From Bosea vaviloviae (lineage in GTDB: Bacteria > Pseudomonadota > Alphaproteobacteria > Rhizobiales > Beijerinckiaceae): a stretch of 64,000 nucleotides of DNA. Under the pieces are notes generated by a model. The model was not told where the DNA came from, did no database searches, and saw only the letters and a program-made list of their open reading frames with translations. The stretch is from positions 1,541,001-1,605,000 of the forward strand of contig NZ_CP017147.1 of NCBI RefSeq assembly GCF_001741865.1. The letters run 5' to 3'. Each line of letters opens with the position of its first letter. The first letter of the stretch is position 1. A program made the position numbers and the translations under genes. Of this stretch, positions 17,449 through 25,088 are shown piece after piece.

Positions 17449-18921
17449 TCAGTGGTTGGAATGCGGGCTCTTGGCGGCCGGCAGCGGCTTGCCGTCCGGG
17501 CCCAGCCTGGGCTTGCGCGGATCCTTGACCCGCCACTCCGTCGGCTCGATCTTCGCGCCGGGAGCGACCTTGGCGCCGGGTGCGACCTGGGCTTTAGGCG
17601 GCTGCGCGCGCGGCGCCTCGGTCAGGCCAGCGCCCTTATATTCATAGGCGACGGTGCCTTGTGGGTTCTTGTACGGACCGGGATCCTTGTAGTCGCCCTT
17701 CGCCAACCCATCGCGCACCTTTACCACCGAGAACATGCCGCCCATCTCGACCGGGCCGAACTGGGCGAAGCCGGTCATCATCGGCAAGGTGTTGTCGGGC
17801 AGCGGCATCTCCATGCCACCCATCTCGCCCATGCCGTTCGAGCCCATCGGCATGTAGCCGGGCGCGATCTTGGCGATCCGCTTGGCGAGATCCTTCTTGC
17901 CGACGCCGATATAGGTCTTCACGGAATGGCCCATGGCGTTCATCGTATGGTGCGATTTGTGGCAATGGATCGCCCAGTCGCCGGGCTCGTCGGCGACGAA
18001 ATCGAAGGCGCGCATCTGGCCGACCGCGCAATCGACCGAGACCTCCGGCCAGGCGGCAGCAGGATCGACCCAGCCGCCATCGGTGCAGGAGACCTTGAAC
18101 TCGTAGCCATGCATATGGACCGGGTGGTTGGTCATGGTCAGGTTGCCGAAGCGGATGCGGACCTTGTCGTTGAGGCCGACGACGAAGGGATCAATGCCGG
18201 GAAAGACCCGGCTGTTCCAGCACCACAGGTTGAAATCGAGCATGGTGTTGACCTTCGGCACGTAAGAGCCGGGCTCGATGTCGAAGGCGTTGAGCAGGAA
18301 GACGAAGTCGCGGTCGACCCGGCGGAAGGCCGGGTCTTTCGGATGCACCACGAAGAAGCCCATCATGCCCATCGCCATCTGCACCATCTCGTCGGAATGA
18401 GGATGGTACATATAGGTGCCCGAGCGCCTGAGCTCGAACTCGTAGACGAAGGTCTTGCCGGGCGGGATATGCGGCTGCGTCAAACCGCCGACGCCGTCCA
18501 TGCCGTTGGGCAGGCGCTGGCCGTGCCAATGGATGGTGGTGTTCTCAGGCAGCTTGTTGGTGACGAAGATGCGGACCTTGTCGCCCTCGACCGCCTCGAT
18601 CGTCGGTCCCGGCGACTGGCCGTTATAGCCCCAGAGGAAGGCCTTCATGCCTGGCGCGAGCTCGCGCTCGACCGGCTCGGCGACGAGATGGAACTCCTTC
18701 CAGCCCTCCTGCATGCGCCAGGGCAAGGTCCAGCCGTTCAGCGTCGCGACCGGCTGGTAGTCTGGCCCCGATGTCGGCACGAGCGGCGCTTGCGTCGCAG
18801 CCTCCGTCATCGTCGGCGCTTCCGGCACCGAGGCGAAGGCGGTTCGGCCGGAGACGGCGGCCGCGCCCGCGAGCACGAGGCCCGACGAGCCGATGAACCC
18901 CCTGCGTGACATTGTGGTCAT
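17449..18921 (-). CDS. Tat-exported multicopper oxidase, copper-resistance type
   Basis: 490-residue periplasmic oxidase. Tat signal SRRGFIGSSG. The copper ligand motifs are complete: HWH (131-133), HPH (173-175), HPVHMH (266-271) and HCHKSHH (319-325) with a later Met as axial ligand, giving T1 and trinuclear sites. Met-rich patches (MVQMAMGMMGFF, GMGEMGGMEM) suit Cu+ oxidation as in CueO/PcoA. The C-terminus carries a Pro/Lys-rich tail. It is translated from an ATG that overlaps the stop of a tiny upstream ORF and lies between TolC and cupredoxin genes. Confidence 0.9.
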   Translation of the reverse strand: MTTMSRRGFIGSSGLVLAGAAAVSGRTAFASVPEAPTMTEAATQAPLVPTSGPDYQPVATLNGWTLPWRMQEGWKEFHLVAEPVERELAPGMKAFLWGYNGQSPGPTIEAVEGDKVRIFVTNKLPENTTIHWHGQRLPNGMDGVGGLTQPHIPPGKTFVYEFELRRSGTYMYHPHSDEMVQMAMGMMGFFVVHPKDPAFRRVDRDFVFLLNAFDIEPGSYVPKVNTMLDFNLWCWNSRVFPGIDPFVVGLNDKVRIRFGNLTMTNHPVHMHGYEFKVSCTDGGWVDPAAAWPEVSVDCAVGQMRAFDFVADEPGDWAIHCHKSHHTMNAMGHSVKTYIGVGKKDLAKRIAKIAPGYMPMGSNGMGEMGGMEMPLPDNTLPMMTGFAQFGPVEMGGMFSVVKVRDGLAKGDYKDPGPYKNPQGTVAYEYKGAGLTEAPRAQPPKAQVAPGAKVAPGAKIEPTEWRVKDPRKPRLGPDGKPLPAAKSPHSNH

Positions 18922-18944
18922 GTCGATGTCCTCTTGGCGGTCAT
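18918..18944 (-). CDS. Possible 8-codon leader ORF made by a start-site duplication
   Basis: ATG at 18944 encodes MTAKRTST and stops in an ATGA overlapping the multicopper oxidase start. The segment GGACATCGACATGACC occurs twice in a row, so the ribosome binding site and start codon have been tandemly duplicated. Whether the leader is translated is unknown; it could couple or dampen oxidase translation. Confidence 0.4.
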   Translation of the reverse strand: MTAKRTST

Positions 18945-18966
18945 GTCGATGTCCCTCTCGCTGGCG

Positions 18967-20451
18967 TCAGTGCGCCGGCGCATCGCCGCCGCCGACTGAG
19001 GCGACGACGGCACTACCGCCTGCGCCGACCCCGCCGCCGATGATCGCGTGCTTGAAATCGGTATGGGCGATCCAGACATCGCGCCGGGCGTTGATCGCGG
19101 CGATATTGGAGAGGATGCGGCCGCGCGCATCGACGATGAGCTGGGTCACGTCGATCAGCATGCCGTTATACTGCAGCAGCGCCTCGTCCTGGATGATCTT
19201 GCGCAAGGGCAGCACGTTGGTCTGGTATTGCCGGGCGATCTCGTGAGAGCCGCGATAGGCGGTATAGGCCTCGCGCGCCTCGGAGCGGACATTGACCGCC
19301 TTCTCGGCGAGCTTGTTGGCAGCCTGCATATAAGTTTGCTCGGCCTGGACGACGCGTGACTGGCCGAAATCATAGAGCGGGATCTCGATTTCGAGCTCCA
19401 GCGTGCGGCTGCGCTTGGCTTCGCGCTCGATCTCGCCATCGGCCAGGACGCTGCGGCCACGGTCATAGGTGCGTCGACCCAGAAGATCGATATCGTTGAC
19501 GAAACGGGTCGCCTGCGTCAGGCCGAGCGCCTTGGCGAGGAGATCGAGCTCGGAGCGCGCGACTTGCACGTCGATGCGCTTGCGCAGCGCCTCGGCCTCA
19601 ACAGCCTTGACGGTCTTCAGCGGCGGCAAGGGCGGCAAGGTGCCGGGCAGCTTGAACTTGAGGTCGTCGCCCCAGAGGCCGAGCTGGCGCACCAGCCGCT
19701 CGCGCTCCCGGCGCTGCTGCAGCCTGGCTTGCGCGAGCTGCGCGCCGAGCTCGGCGTCGAAGGCGAATTCGCGCGCCTGGTTGAGCTTGTTGATGCCGCC
19801 GGATTCGCCCAGCCGCTTGAACAGCTCGGAGGCCGCGTCGGATGACGCCTTGGCCTCCTGGAAAAAGGCCGCCTGGGCATTGGCTGCCACCGTGCGATAA
19901 TATTGCCGCCGTGTCTCGGCGGCGAGCTTCAGCACGGCCTCGGCCGCGCGCAATTGGGCCGCGCCGAAGCGATCGCGCGCGATCTCCGCCCGCGCCGGCA
20001 AGGTGGCGAGCGCGAGCAGGCTTGCCGCGACCTGGCGCTCGATCTCGATCTCGAACCGGCCCGAAAGCTTGGAGATGCCGAAGCGCGGATTGGGCGGCAG
20101 GCTGGCCGCGACCATCTGCGCCTCGGCGATGCCGAGTTCGTTGAAGGCGGCTTGCAGGCCGCGATTGTTGAGCAGCGCGATCTGGACGGCGCTGTCGGCC
20201 GTCAACGGCGCCTTCAGCAGCATGTCGACCCGCGCCTTGGCTGTGCCGGCGGAGGCATCGTCGCCGATCTTGACGACATCCTTGTTCAGCTCGGAATAGG
20301 CGATTGCCTTCGCCGTCCCGACGCCGCCATCGGGCGAGAAGCTGGCGCAGCCGCCGAGCAGGGCGGCGATGCCGGCCAGTAAGGCGAGGCGGGAGATCCG
20401 GTTCGCATGGATGGGGGCAGGCATGGGCAAGGCAGTTCTTGTGCTGGTCAT
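18967..20451 (-). CDS. TolC-family outer-membrane channel (CusC-like lipoprotein)
   Basis: 494 residues. The N-terminus has a lipobox (LLGGCAS) after a hydrophobic helix, so it is probably lipidated. The rest is the long heptad-rich, tandem-repeat pattern of TolC proteins (two Outer_Membrane_Efflux repeats), with GISKLSGRFEIEIERQVA and ELEIEIPLYDFGQSR as the two equivalent strands. It overlaps the upstream lipoprotein gene by 4 bp. No RND pump or membrane-fusion protein gene is nearby, so its partners are elsewhere or it works in another way with the oxidase. Confidence 0.85.
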   Translation of the reverse strand: MTSTRTALPMPAPIHANRISRLALLAGIAALLGGCASFSPDGGVGTAKAIAYSELNKDVVKIGDDASAGTAKARVDMLLKAPLTADSAVQIALLNNRGLQAAFNELGIAEAQMVAASLPPNPRFGISKLSGRFEIEIERQVAASLLALATLPARAEIARDRFGAAQLRAAEAVLKLAAETRRQYYRTVAANAQAAFFQEAKASSDAASELFKRLGESGGINKLNQAREFAFDAELGAQLAQARLQQRRERERLVRQLGLWGDDLKFKLPGTLPPLPPLKTVKAVEAEALRKRIDVQVARSELDLLAKALGLTQATRFVNDIDLLGRRTYDRGRSVLADGEIEREAKRSRTLELEIEIPLYDFGQSRVVQAEQTYMQAANKLAEKAVNVRSEAREAYTAYRGSHEIARQYQTNVLPLRKIIQDEALLQYNGMLIDVTQLIVDARGRILSNIAAINARRDVWIAHTDFKHAIIGGGVGAGGSAVVASVGGGDAPAH

Positions 20452-20693
20452 GGCCGCGGACCGACCTGACGGTTGAGCTCACGCCAGTCCTTGGGCTCTG
20501 CCGGGCGCAGCGTGGCCGACCCGGCGCCGACGCTCTGATAGGCCAATGCCGGAACGCGGATATCGGGATCGGCCGGTCGCGCCAGATAGCCCGGAATGGG
20601 CGCCACCGAGCAGGCGCCGAGCACCAGTCCCAGCGAGGTGATGAGGAGCGGTCCAGAGCAGGATGCGAAAAAGTGGGAACCGGTTTTTCGCAT
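20448..20693 (-). CDS. Small lipoprotein, first gene of the copper operon
   Basis: 81 residues. Lipobox LGAC, then a short soluble domain (PGYLARPADPDIRVPALAYQ, ending KDWRELNRQVGPRP) with no recognised family. Its first 13 residues, MRKTGSHFFASCS, are encoded by the end of a 125-bp interspersed repeat, which also supplies AGGA and the ATG. An earlier in-frame GTG at 20708 is possible. It overlaps the TolC gene start (ATGA), so it belongs to the copper operon; a role in copper handling is by context only. Confidence 0.65.
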   Translation of the reverse strand: MRKTGSHFFASCSGPLLITSLGLVLGACSVAPIPGYLARPADPDIRVPALAYQSVGAGSATLRPAEPKDWRELNRQVGPRP

Positions 20694-20779
20694 TGATCCT
20701 GCTCTCACTCTTAGTTGAGAGACGGATTCAGATTTCGGATGGGGTCACTCTGTGATCCCATCCGAAATCATCCGGCTCT
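20655..20779 (-). repeat. 125-bp composite palindromic repeat, copy 1
   Basis: Almost the same 125-bp sequence as 36564-36688, in the opposite orientation. It holds two hairpin-forming parts: one around GATTTCGGATGG/CCATCCGAAATC and one around GCGAAAAA..TTTTTCGC. Substitutions between the copies in the first stem are paired (compensatory). It overlaps the start of the small lipoprotein gene and lies in the promoter region of the copper operon. Confidence 0.85.
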
Positions 20780-20977
20780 CGGCGCATCGCGGGGCGGCAT
20801 GTCCTGAGCGTCGATGGCATCTGGGTAGCAACTGGCGCCGGCCCGCGTCCGTTACAAATTGTTGCGATGCCGGCCGCGCATGACGGGCCGAGTAGCGCTA
20901 TCCTGCAAGTGGAACTGGGGGCTCTTCATCCCCGCAGACGACACGCGAAGCTGATGCGCAGGCAGGGATAGCCGGAT

Positions 20978-21742
20978 TTGGATCAGACACCCGTCACAGC
21001 AGTGGCCGACGACCACGGCCATGTCCTCGTGGTGGATGACGACCCGCAGATCCGCCTGCTGGTCGCGCGCTTCCTGCAGCGTCATGGCTATCAGGTGACG
21101 GGTGCGCCGGATGGCCGCGTGATGCTCGAAATCCTGGCGCATACGGCGATCGACCTCGTCATTCTCGATCTGATGCTGCCGGGCCGTTCCGGCATCGAAT
21201 TATGCGGCGATATCCGCGCGACCTCGCAGGTGCCCATCGTGATGCTGACCGCCCGCAGCGAGGAGAGCGACCGCATCCTGGGCCTGGAGGTCGGCGCGGA
21301 CGACTACGTCACCAAGCCGTTCAGCCCGCGCGAATTGCTGGCGCGGGTGCGCGCCGTGCTGCGTCGGGCCCGGGCGACGCGCAAGGCGGATGCCGGCCAG
21401 GTCAGCCAGTTCGTGGCCTTCGATGGCTGGAACGTCGATCTGCGTCGGCGCGAACTGGTCTCGCCTTCGGGCACGCTGGTCGATCTCTCCACAGGCGAAT
21501 TCGACCTGCTCGTCGTCTTCGTCGAGCATGCCAACCGCGTGCTCTCGCGCGAGGCGCTGATGCAATACGCCAAGGCCAGGGTGAGCGACGATCCTTTCGA
21601 CCGGACCATCGATGTCCAGATCAGCCGGCTGCGCCGCAAGCTGGAGGCCGACGCCCAGGGCGGCCAATTGATCAAGACGGTCCGGGGCGCGGGCTATGTC
21701 TTCACGCCCGATGTCAGGTCGCGCGAAGGGCAGCCGGCGTGA
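20978..21742 (+). CDS. OmpR-family response regulator
   Basis: 254 residues. Receiver domain with acidic pocket D20-D22, phospho-acceptor D64 (ILDLMLPG), T91 and K113; C-terminal winged helix with the DPFDRTIDVQISRLRRKLE recognition segment and GYVF wing. The start is TTG after AGGGA. It is cotranscribed with the sensor kinase (4-bp overlap) and divergent from the copper operon, so it is likely the CopR/CusR-like activator of that operon; the signal is inferred. Confidence 0.88.
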   Translation: MDQTPVTAVADDHGHVLVVDDDPQIRLLVARFLQRHGYQVTGAPDGRVMLEILAHTAIDLVILDLMLPGRSGIELCGDIRATSQVPIVMLTARSEESDRILGLEVGADDYVTKPFSPRELLARVRAVLRRARATRKADAGQVSQFVAFDGWNVDLRRRELVSPSGTLVDLSTGEFDLLVVFVEHANRVLSREALMQYAKARVSDDPFDRTIDVQISRLRRKLEADAQGGQLIKTVRGAGYVFTPDVRSREGQPA

Positions 21743-23172
21743 GGAGCATGCTGAAACGGGGCCTGCCCGACACGGTGGCGAGCCGGGCCATCCTGGTCCT
21801 CGTCGTGGCGCTGCTGGCTTTTCATCTCGCCGGCTACTGGGCCTATCATATCGGCGTCGAGAGCCATGCGACGCGACAGAGCGCTCGCGGCCTCGCCGAG
21901 CGCATCGTTTCGATCAAGCGCGCCATTGCCAGCATTCCGCAGGAGCCCGAGCGCGACCGTGTCGCCCATGATCTGTCGAGCGCGAGCCTCGAAGTGCATT
22001 GGAGCAAGGTCAGCCTGGTTCTGGGCACGGCGCCGGCGACCGAGCGCACAAAAGTGATGGAAGCCCGGCTCAAGGAGCTCGTGCCTGATCTCGCGGCCGA
22101 ATCCTTCCGCCTCGGCTTCGCCGATGACGGCGCGCTCCGCTCGGGCGAGGCCGATGCCTATCGCCATATGATGCTGGTCTCGGTCAGGCTCGAGGACGGC
22201 TCCTGGGTGAATTTCTCGTCGACGGCGGGCGCGCCGCAGCATGGCGATGACGGCCTGATGACCGTCATGATCTGCCTCGGCATCGGCATCATCGTCGTCG
22301 CCGTGCTGCTGCTGCGCTGGGCGACGCGGCCCTTGCGCGATCTCGCCATCGCAGCCGAGCGCTTCAGCCTCGACCAGACGCCCCAGCCGCTCGATGAATC
22401 CGGCCCGGCCGAGGTCCGCCGCGCCGCCCGCGCCTTCAACACCATGCGTGAGCGCATCCAGCGCCTCGTCGCCGAGCGCACCCAGGCGCTCGCCGCCGTC
22501 TCGCATGATCTACGCACCCCGATCACGCGTTTGCGCCTGCGCTCCGAACTGCTCGAGGACGAGGCGACGCGCGATCTCGTCGACGCCGACCTTTCCGAGA
22601 TGGAGGGGATGATCGATTCGACGCTGGAATTCCTGCGCGGCGGCGACTCGAGCGAGGCCGCCCGCCCGATCGACATCGTCTCGGTGCTGGAAACCATCGT
22701 CGATGACGAGGCCGATCAGGGCCGCCGGATCACGCTCGATGCACGCGCCCATGGCCGCGTGCTCGGCAGATTGCTCGCGCTGAAGCGGGCCTTCTGGAAC
22801 ATCGTCGGCAATGCGGTGAAATACGGCGACAGCGCCGTCGTCGTGATCGCGGAGACGCCGACACAGTTCTCAATCACGGTCGAGGATGACGGCCCCGGCA
22901 TTCCCGAGGCGCAGATGGAGCGCGTCTTCCAGCCCTTCGTGCGATTGGAGGAATCGCGCGGCCGCGAAACCGGTGGCTCCGGACTGGGCCTGACGATCGC
23001 CCGCGCCGTCATCGCCTCCCATGGCGGCGAGATCGCGCTGGCGAATCGCCGCGAGGGCGGCCTGCGCGTGACGATCACCCTGCCGAAACTGGATGTCTCC
23101 GCAGGTCAGCCGACGGATGCGGCGCAGGATCGCTCGGCGCAATCAGAATCCATCGAATCGCGGCCAGCTTGA
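21739..23172 (+). CDS. Sensor histidine kinase
   Basis: 477 residues, inner membrane. One N-terminal helix (RAILVLVVALLAFHLAGYW), a periplasmic sensor region of about 130 residues, a second helix (MTVMICLGIGIIVVAVLLL), HAMP, HisKA with phospho-acceptor His near 256 (AAVSHDLRTPITRL), and HATPase_c with N, G1 (DDGPGIP) and G2 (GGSGLGLTIA) boxes. The start GTG at 21739 overlaps the regulator's stop; ATG at 21748 is the alternative. Ligand not evident; the copper operon opposite suggests periplasmic copper. Confidence 0.88.
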   Translation: MRSMLKRGLPDTVASRAILVLVVALLAFHLAGYWAYHIGVESHATRQSARGLAERIVSIKRAIASIPQEPERDRVAHDLSSASLEVHWSKVSLVLGTAPATERTKVMEARLKELVPDLAAESFRLGFADDGALRSGEADAYRHMMLVSVRLEDGSWVNFSSTAGAPQHGDDGLMTVMICLGIGIIVVAVLLLRWATRPLRDLAIAAERFSLDQTPQPLDESGPAEVRRAARAFNTMRERIQRLVAERTQALAAVSHDLRTPITRLRLRSELLEDEATRDLVDADLSEMEGMIDSTLEFLRGGDSSEAARPIDIVSVLETIVDDEADQGRRITLDARAHGRVLGRLLALKRAFWNIVGNAVKYGDSAVVVIAETPTQFSITVEDDGPGIPEAQMERVFQPFVRLEESRGRETGGSGLGLTIARAVIASHGGEIALANRREGGLRVTITLPKLDVSAGQPTDAAQDRSAQSESIESRPA

Positions 23173-23207
23173 TGCCCGCGGCGGATGCGGAAGTCTTTGT
23201 AGGAAAT

Positions 23208-23225
23208 TGGCTGGGGCGGGAGGAT
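23208..23225. repeat. Island attachment site, left copy (18 bp)
   Basis: TGGCTGGGGCGGGAGGAT, identical to 33954-33971, which is the CCA end and T-arm side of the tRNA-Gln gene. It marks the junction between the sensor kinase's downstream DNA and the island. Confidence 0.85.
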
Positions 23226-23424
23226 ACCCAGCTAAAATATACGAACTACATAAGTTATTGATATTACTTCGTATTAGACGCTTGGCGCTCGCTCTTGTGC
23301 TATATCAATCGGTCACAGGCGGCAACACCTGTTTTGGCGAGATCGGCTGCGCGACGACCTGACGGCCGAGATCGCTGTGACGTCGCTAATGGCATGTGTG
23401 CGAAAACCCAGTCAGTCGCGGTGG
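23226..23424. other. AT-rich non-coding end of the island
   Basis: About 200 bp between the left attachment copy and the stop of the last operon gene. It is visibly AT-rich compared with the chromosome and has no credible gene. No clear hairpin terminator was seen. Confidence 0.6.
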
Positions 23425-24177
23425 TCAAGTCCGCTCTTGATCCGAGACGAAGAAGGAATCGACGATTTCCGAAAGCTCACGGTCACCGACCTCGGCCAGC
23501 AGCTGCACTTGGTTGCGGAGCCTCAGGCGAACGATCGCCTCGCGCGTCGCGCCCTCCATCGCTGGTCGACCAAGCCTTCCCGCCGCTCGCAGCCAGCCCT
23601 CGGCAAAAGCCCGCGCGACACGGGTATCGCCACCGATTGAAGGGCGCTCGGTGATCTGCACCATCGCGTCCTCCGTGAGCTCGGCTAACATGCCCCATCG
23701 CCTTTCTGCGCCGACATCTCGATCGAGAATCCTCCCTCGCATCCACAGCCGCTGGAAAGTGTTGCGAACGCCTCCATGAAATCGCTCAGCTGGGCGGTCG
23801 GTGAACCGCCAGACCACCACGTCGGGGGCGATCACAGTTGCAAGAAATGCCCAGACATCATCGCGCAACGCCTCGCCACCAGCTAACTCCGGAAGCTGTG
23901 CGAGGTGGATGGATGCGAGCTCATCGAACCGTGCACGACTCGCGCTGCTGCCGCGTTGTGGAAAGCCGCAGCCAATTGCAATTTCAAGAAGGGCCGACCG
24001 CAATTCCAAGAGAAATTCCCGTCGGACTGGCGTCCCGCCACTGGCGGCGTAGGTCGTTCCAAGCGGAAAGCTAGCAGGATCCAGATCCGTCTGGGCGGCA
24101 GTTCCAAGCGTTGACCCGGCTGATAAACAGGCATCGACGGAGAGACGATCGAGGCGAGGCAATAGCGCTACGCTCAT
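23425..24177 (-). CDS. Uncharacterised defence-operon protein (resembles DUF6339)
   Basis: 250 residues, soluble. The middle block DDVWAFLATVIAPDVVVWRF followed by GGVRNTFQRLWMR resembles the conserved core of DUF6339 proteins, which I associate with operons of this kind; this is from memory and uncertain. No catalytic motif is evident. The ATG at 24177 is chosen because it overlaps the previous stop (ATGA); the longer reading frame from 24303 would overlap the upstream gene by 130 bp. Last gene of the operon. Confidence 0.6.
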   Translation of the reverse strand: MSVALLPRLDRLSVDACLSAGSTLGTAAQTDLDPASFPLGTTYAASGGTPVRREFLLELRSALLEIAIGCGFPQRGSSASRARFDELASIHLAQLPELAGGEALRDDVWAFLATVIAPDVVVWRFTDRPAERFHGGVRNTFQRLWMRGRILDRDVGAERRWGMLAELTEDAMVQITERPSIGGDTRVARAFAEGWLRAAGRLGRPAMEGATREAIVRLRLRNQVQLLAEVGDRELSEIVDSFFVSDQERT

Positions 24178-25088
24178 GCGCCTGGTTCCTCTCCGGCAAC
24201 ATCGGCCGCAGCGAGAATCGCCGCATGGAAGGTGGAGGGGCGAAGTTCCATCGCGCTTCTGATAGTCTGTGCATCCTGCCCCGGAAATGCCAGCGTCATC
24301 CAAGACAGGACCCGCCCGATGATCGAACCGGGATCGCCGTCGGCTGCGACCTGCTGGAAGTCTGCCTGTCGCAGTGATGTCGAGATGATCTGGATCATGA
24401 CATCTGCGAGAACGACCTGCAGGGTAGCTCGGTCGCCGGACAAAAGGCGCTCTACAAGATCAGGACGATCGCTGTTCACGAACAGGCGGACGCTACCTCC
24501 GAAGTCGCGATGGAGGTTGCCCGGCGTCCAATGAAGAAACCATGGGGCATGGGCCTCCGGGCGTCCCCCGAAGCGCTGAGAGAAGCTGATAGCTTCCATT
24601 GGAAATCTAGGCTCTTCACCTTCGAGCCGGAGGTCAATTCGGTCAGCCCAGACCTTGGAGGAAGCTCGAAGCGGAGAGAGCGGATGAGCGTTCGCAGACG
24701 TCCGATTCGCAAGGATCTGTGTTTCGACCAACAGGCGCTGGGAGAGCTCGTGTCCCGCAATTCGCTCCTCAAGAACGAGCGTCGCATCGCCGCGGGCAAG
24801 TTCATATCTCGACCTTGTGACGATAATTCGGGGAACGTTGCCAGCTCCCGTCCCGATCCGCACTACAAGCACGAGCGTCCGCTCGTTGATCTCCATGCGA
24901 AGTTGCGCTGCCGCAATGTCCAAATCGATGGAAATGAGACGTCGAAGCGTCACGTCCCTCGCGCTGTCCCAGTCCGATAGCCATGCGTCGCCGATAGCGA
25001 CCTCGCGGTCGCCATCCATCAGCATCCAAGGCCGCGCGAGTACAGCGTCGGTTCCGAGGGTGAGAAACGGAAAGGCAACACGGGTCAT
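24174..25088 (-). CDS. Uncharacterised defence-operon protein
   Basis: 304 residues, not recognised. The N-terminal two thirds look beta-rich (DVTLRRLISIDLDIAAAQLR, then TLVLVVRIGTG), and the C-terminal third is helical (LADVMIQIISTSLRQADFQQ). No nuclease, NTPase or helicase motif is visible, and there is no signal peptide or membrane segment. It overlaps the GHKL ATPase gene by 4 bp and the following gene by 4 bp, so it is translationally coupled and probably a structural or specificity component of the same complex. Confidence 0.65.
   Translation of the reverse strand: MTRVAFPFLTLGTDAVLARPWMLMDGDREVAIGDAWLSDWDSARDVTLRRLISIDLDIAAAQLRMEINERTLVLVVRIGTGAGNVPRIIVTRSRYELARGDATLVLEERIAGHELSQRLLVETQILANRTSANAHPLSPLRASSKVWADRIDLRLEGEEPRFPMEAISFSQRFGGRPEAHAPWFLHWTPGNLHRDFGGSVRLFVNSDRPDLVERLLSGDRATLQVVLADVMIQIISTSLRQADFQQVAADGDPGSIIGRVLSWMTLAFPGQDAQTIRSAMELRPSTFHAAILAAADVAGEEPGA

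Noticed and set aside
16906-18909. 667-codon open frame on the plus strand
   Set aside because: It is antisense to the multicopper oxidase and cupredoxin genes, whose copper motifs are complete. The frame is open only because of high GC content.
20852-20865. TTACAAATTGTTGC as a response-regulator box
   Set aside because: It contains ACAA-A-TTGT near the divergent copper promoters, but only one half-clear copy is present and I cannot tell it from chance.
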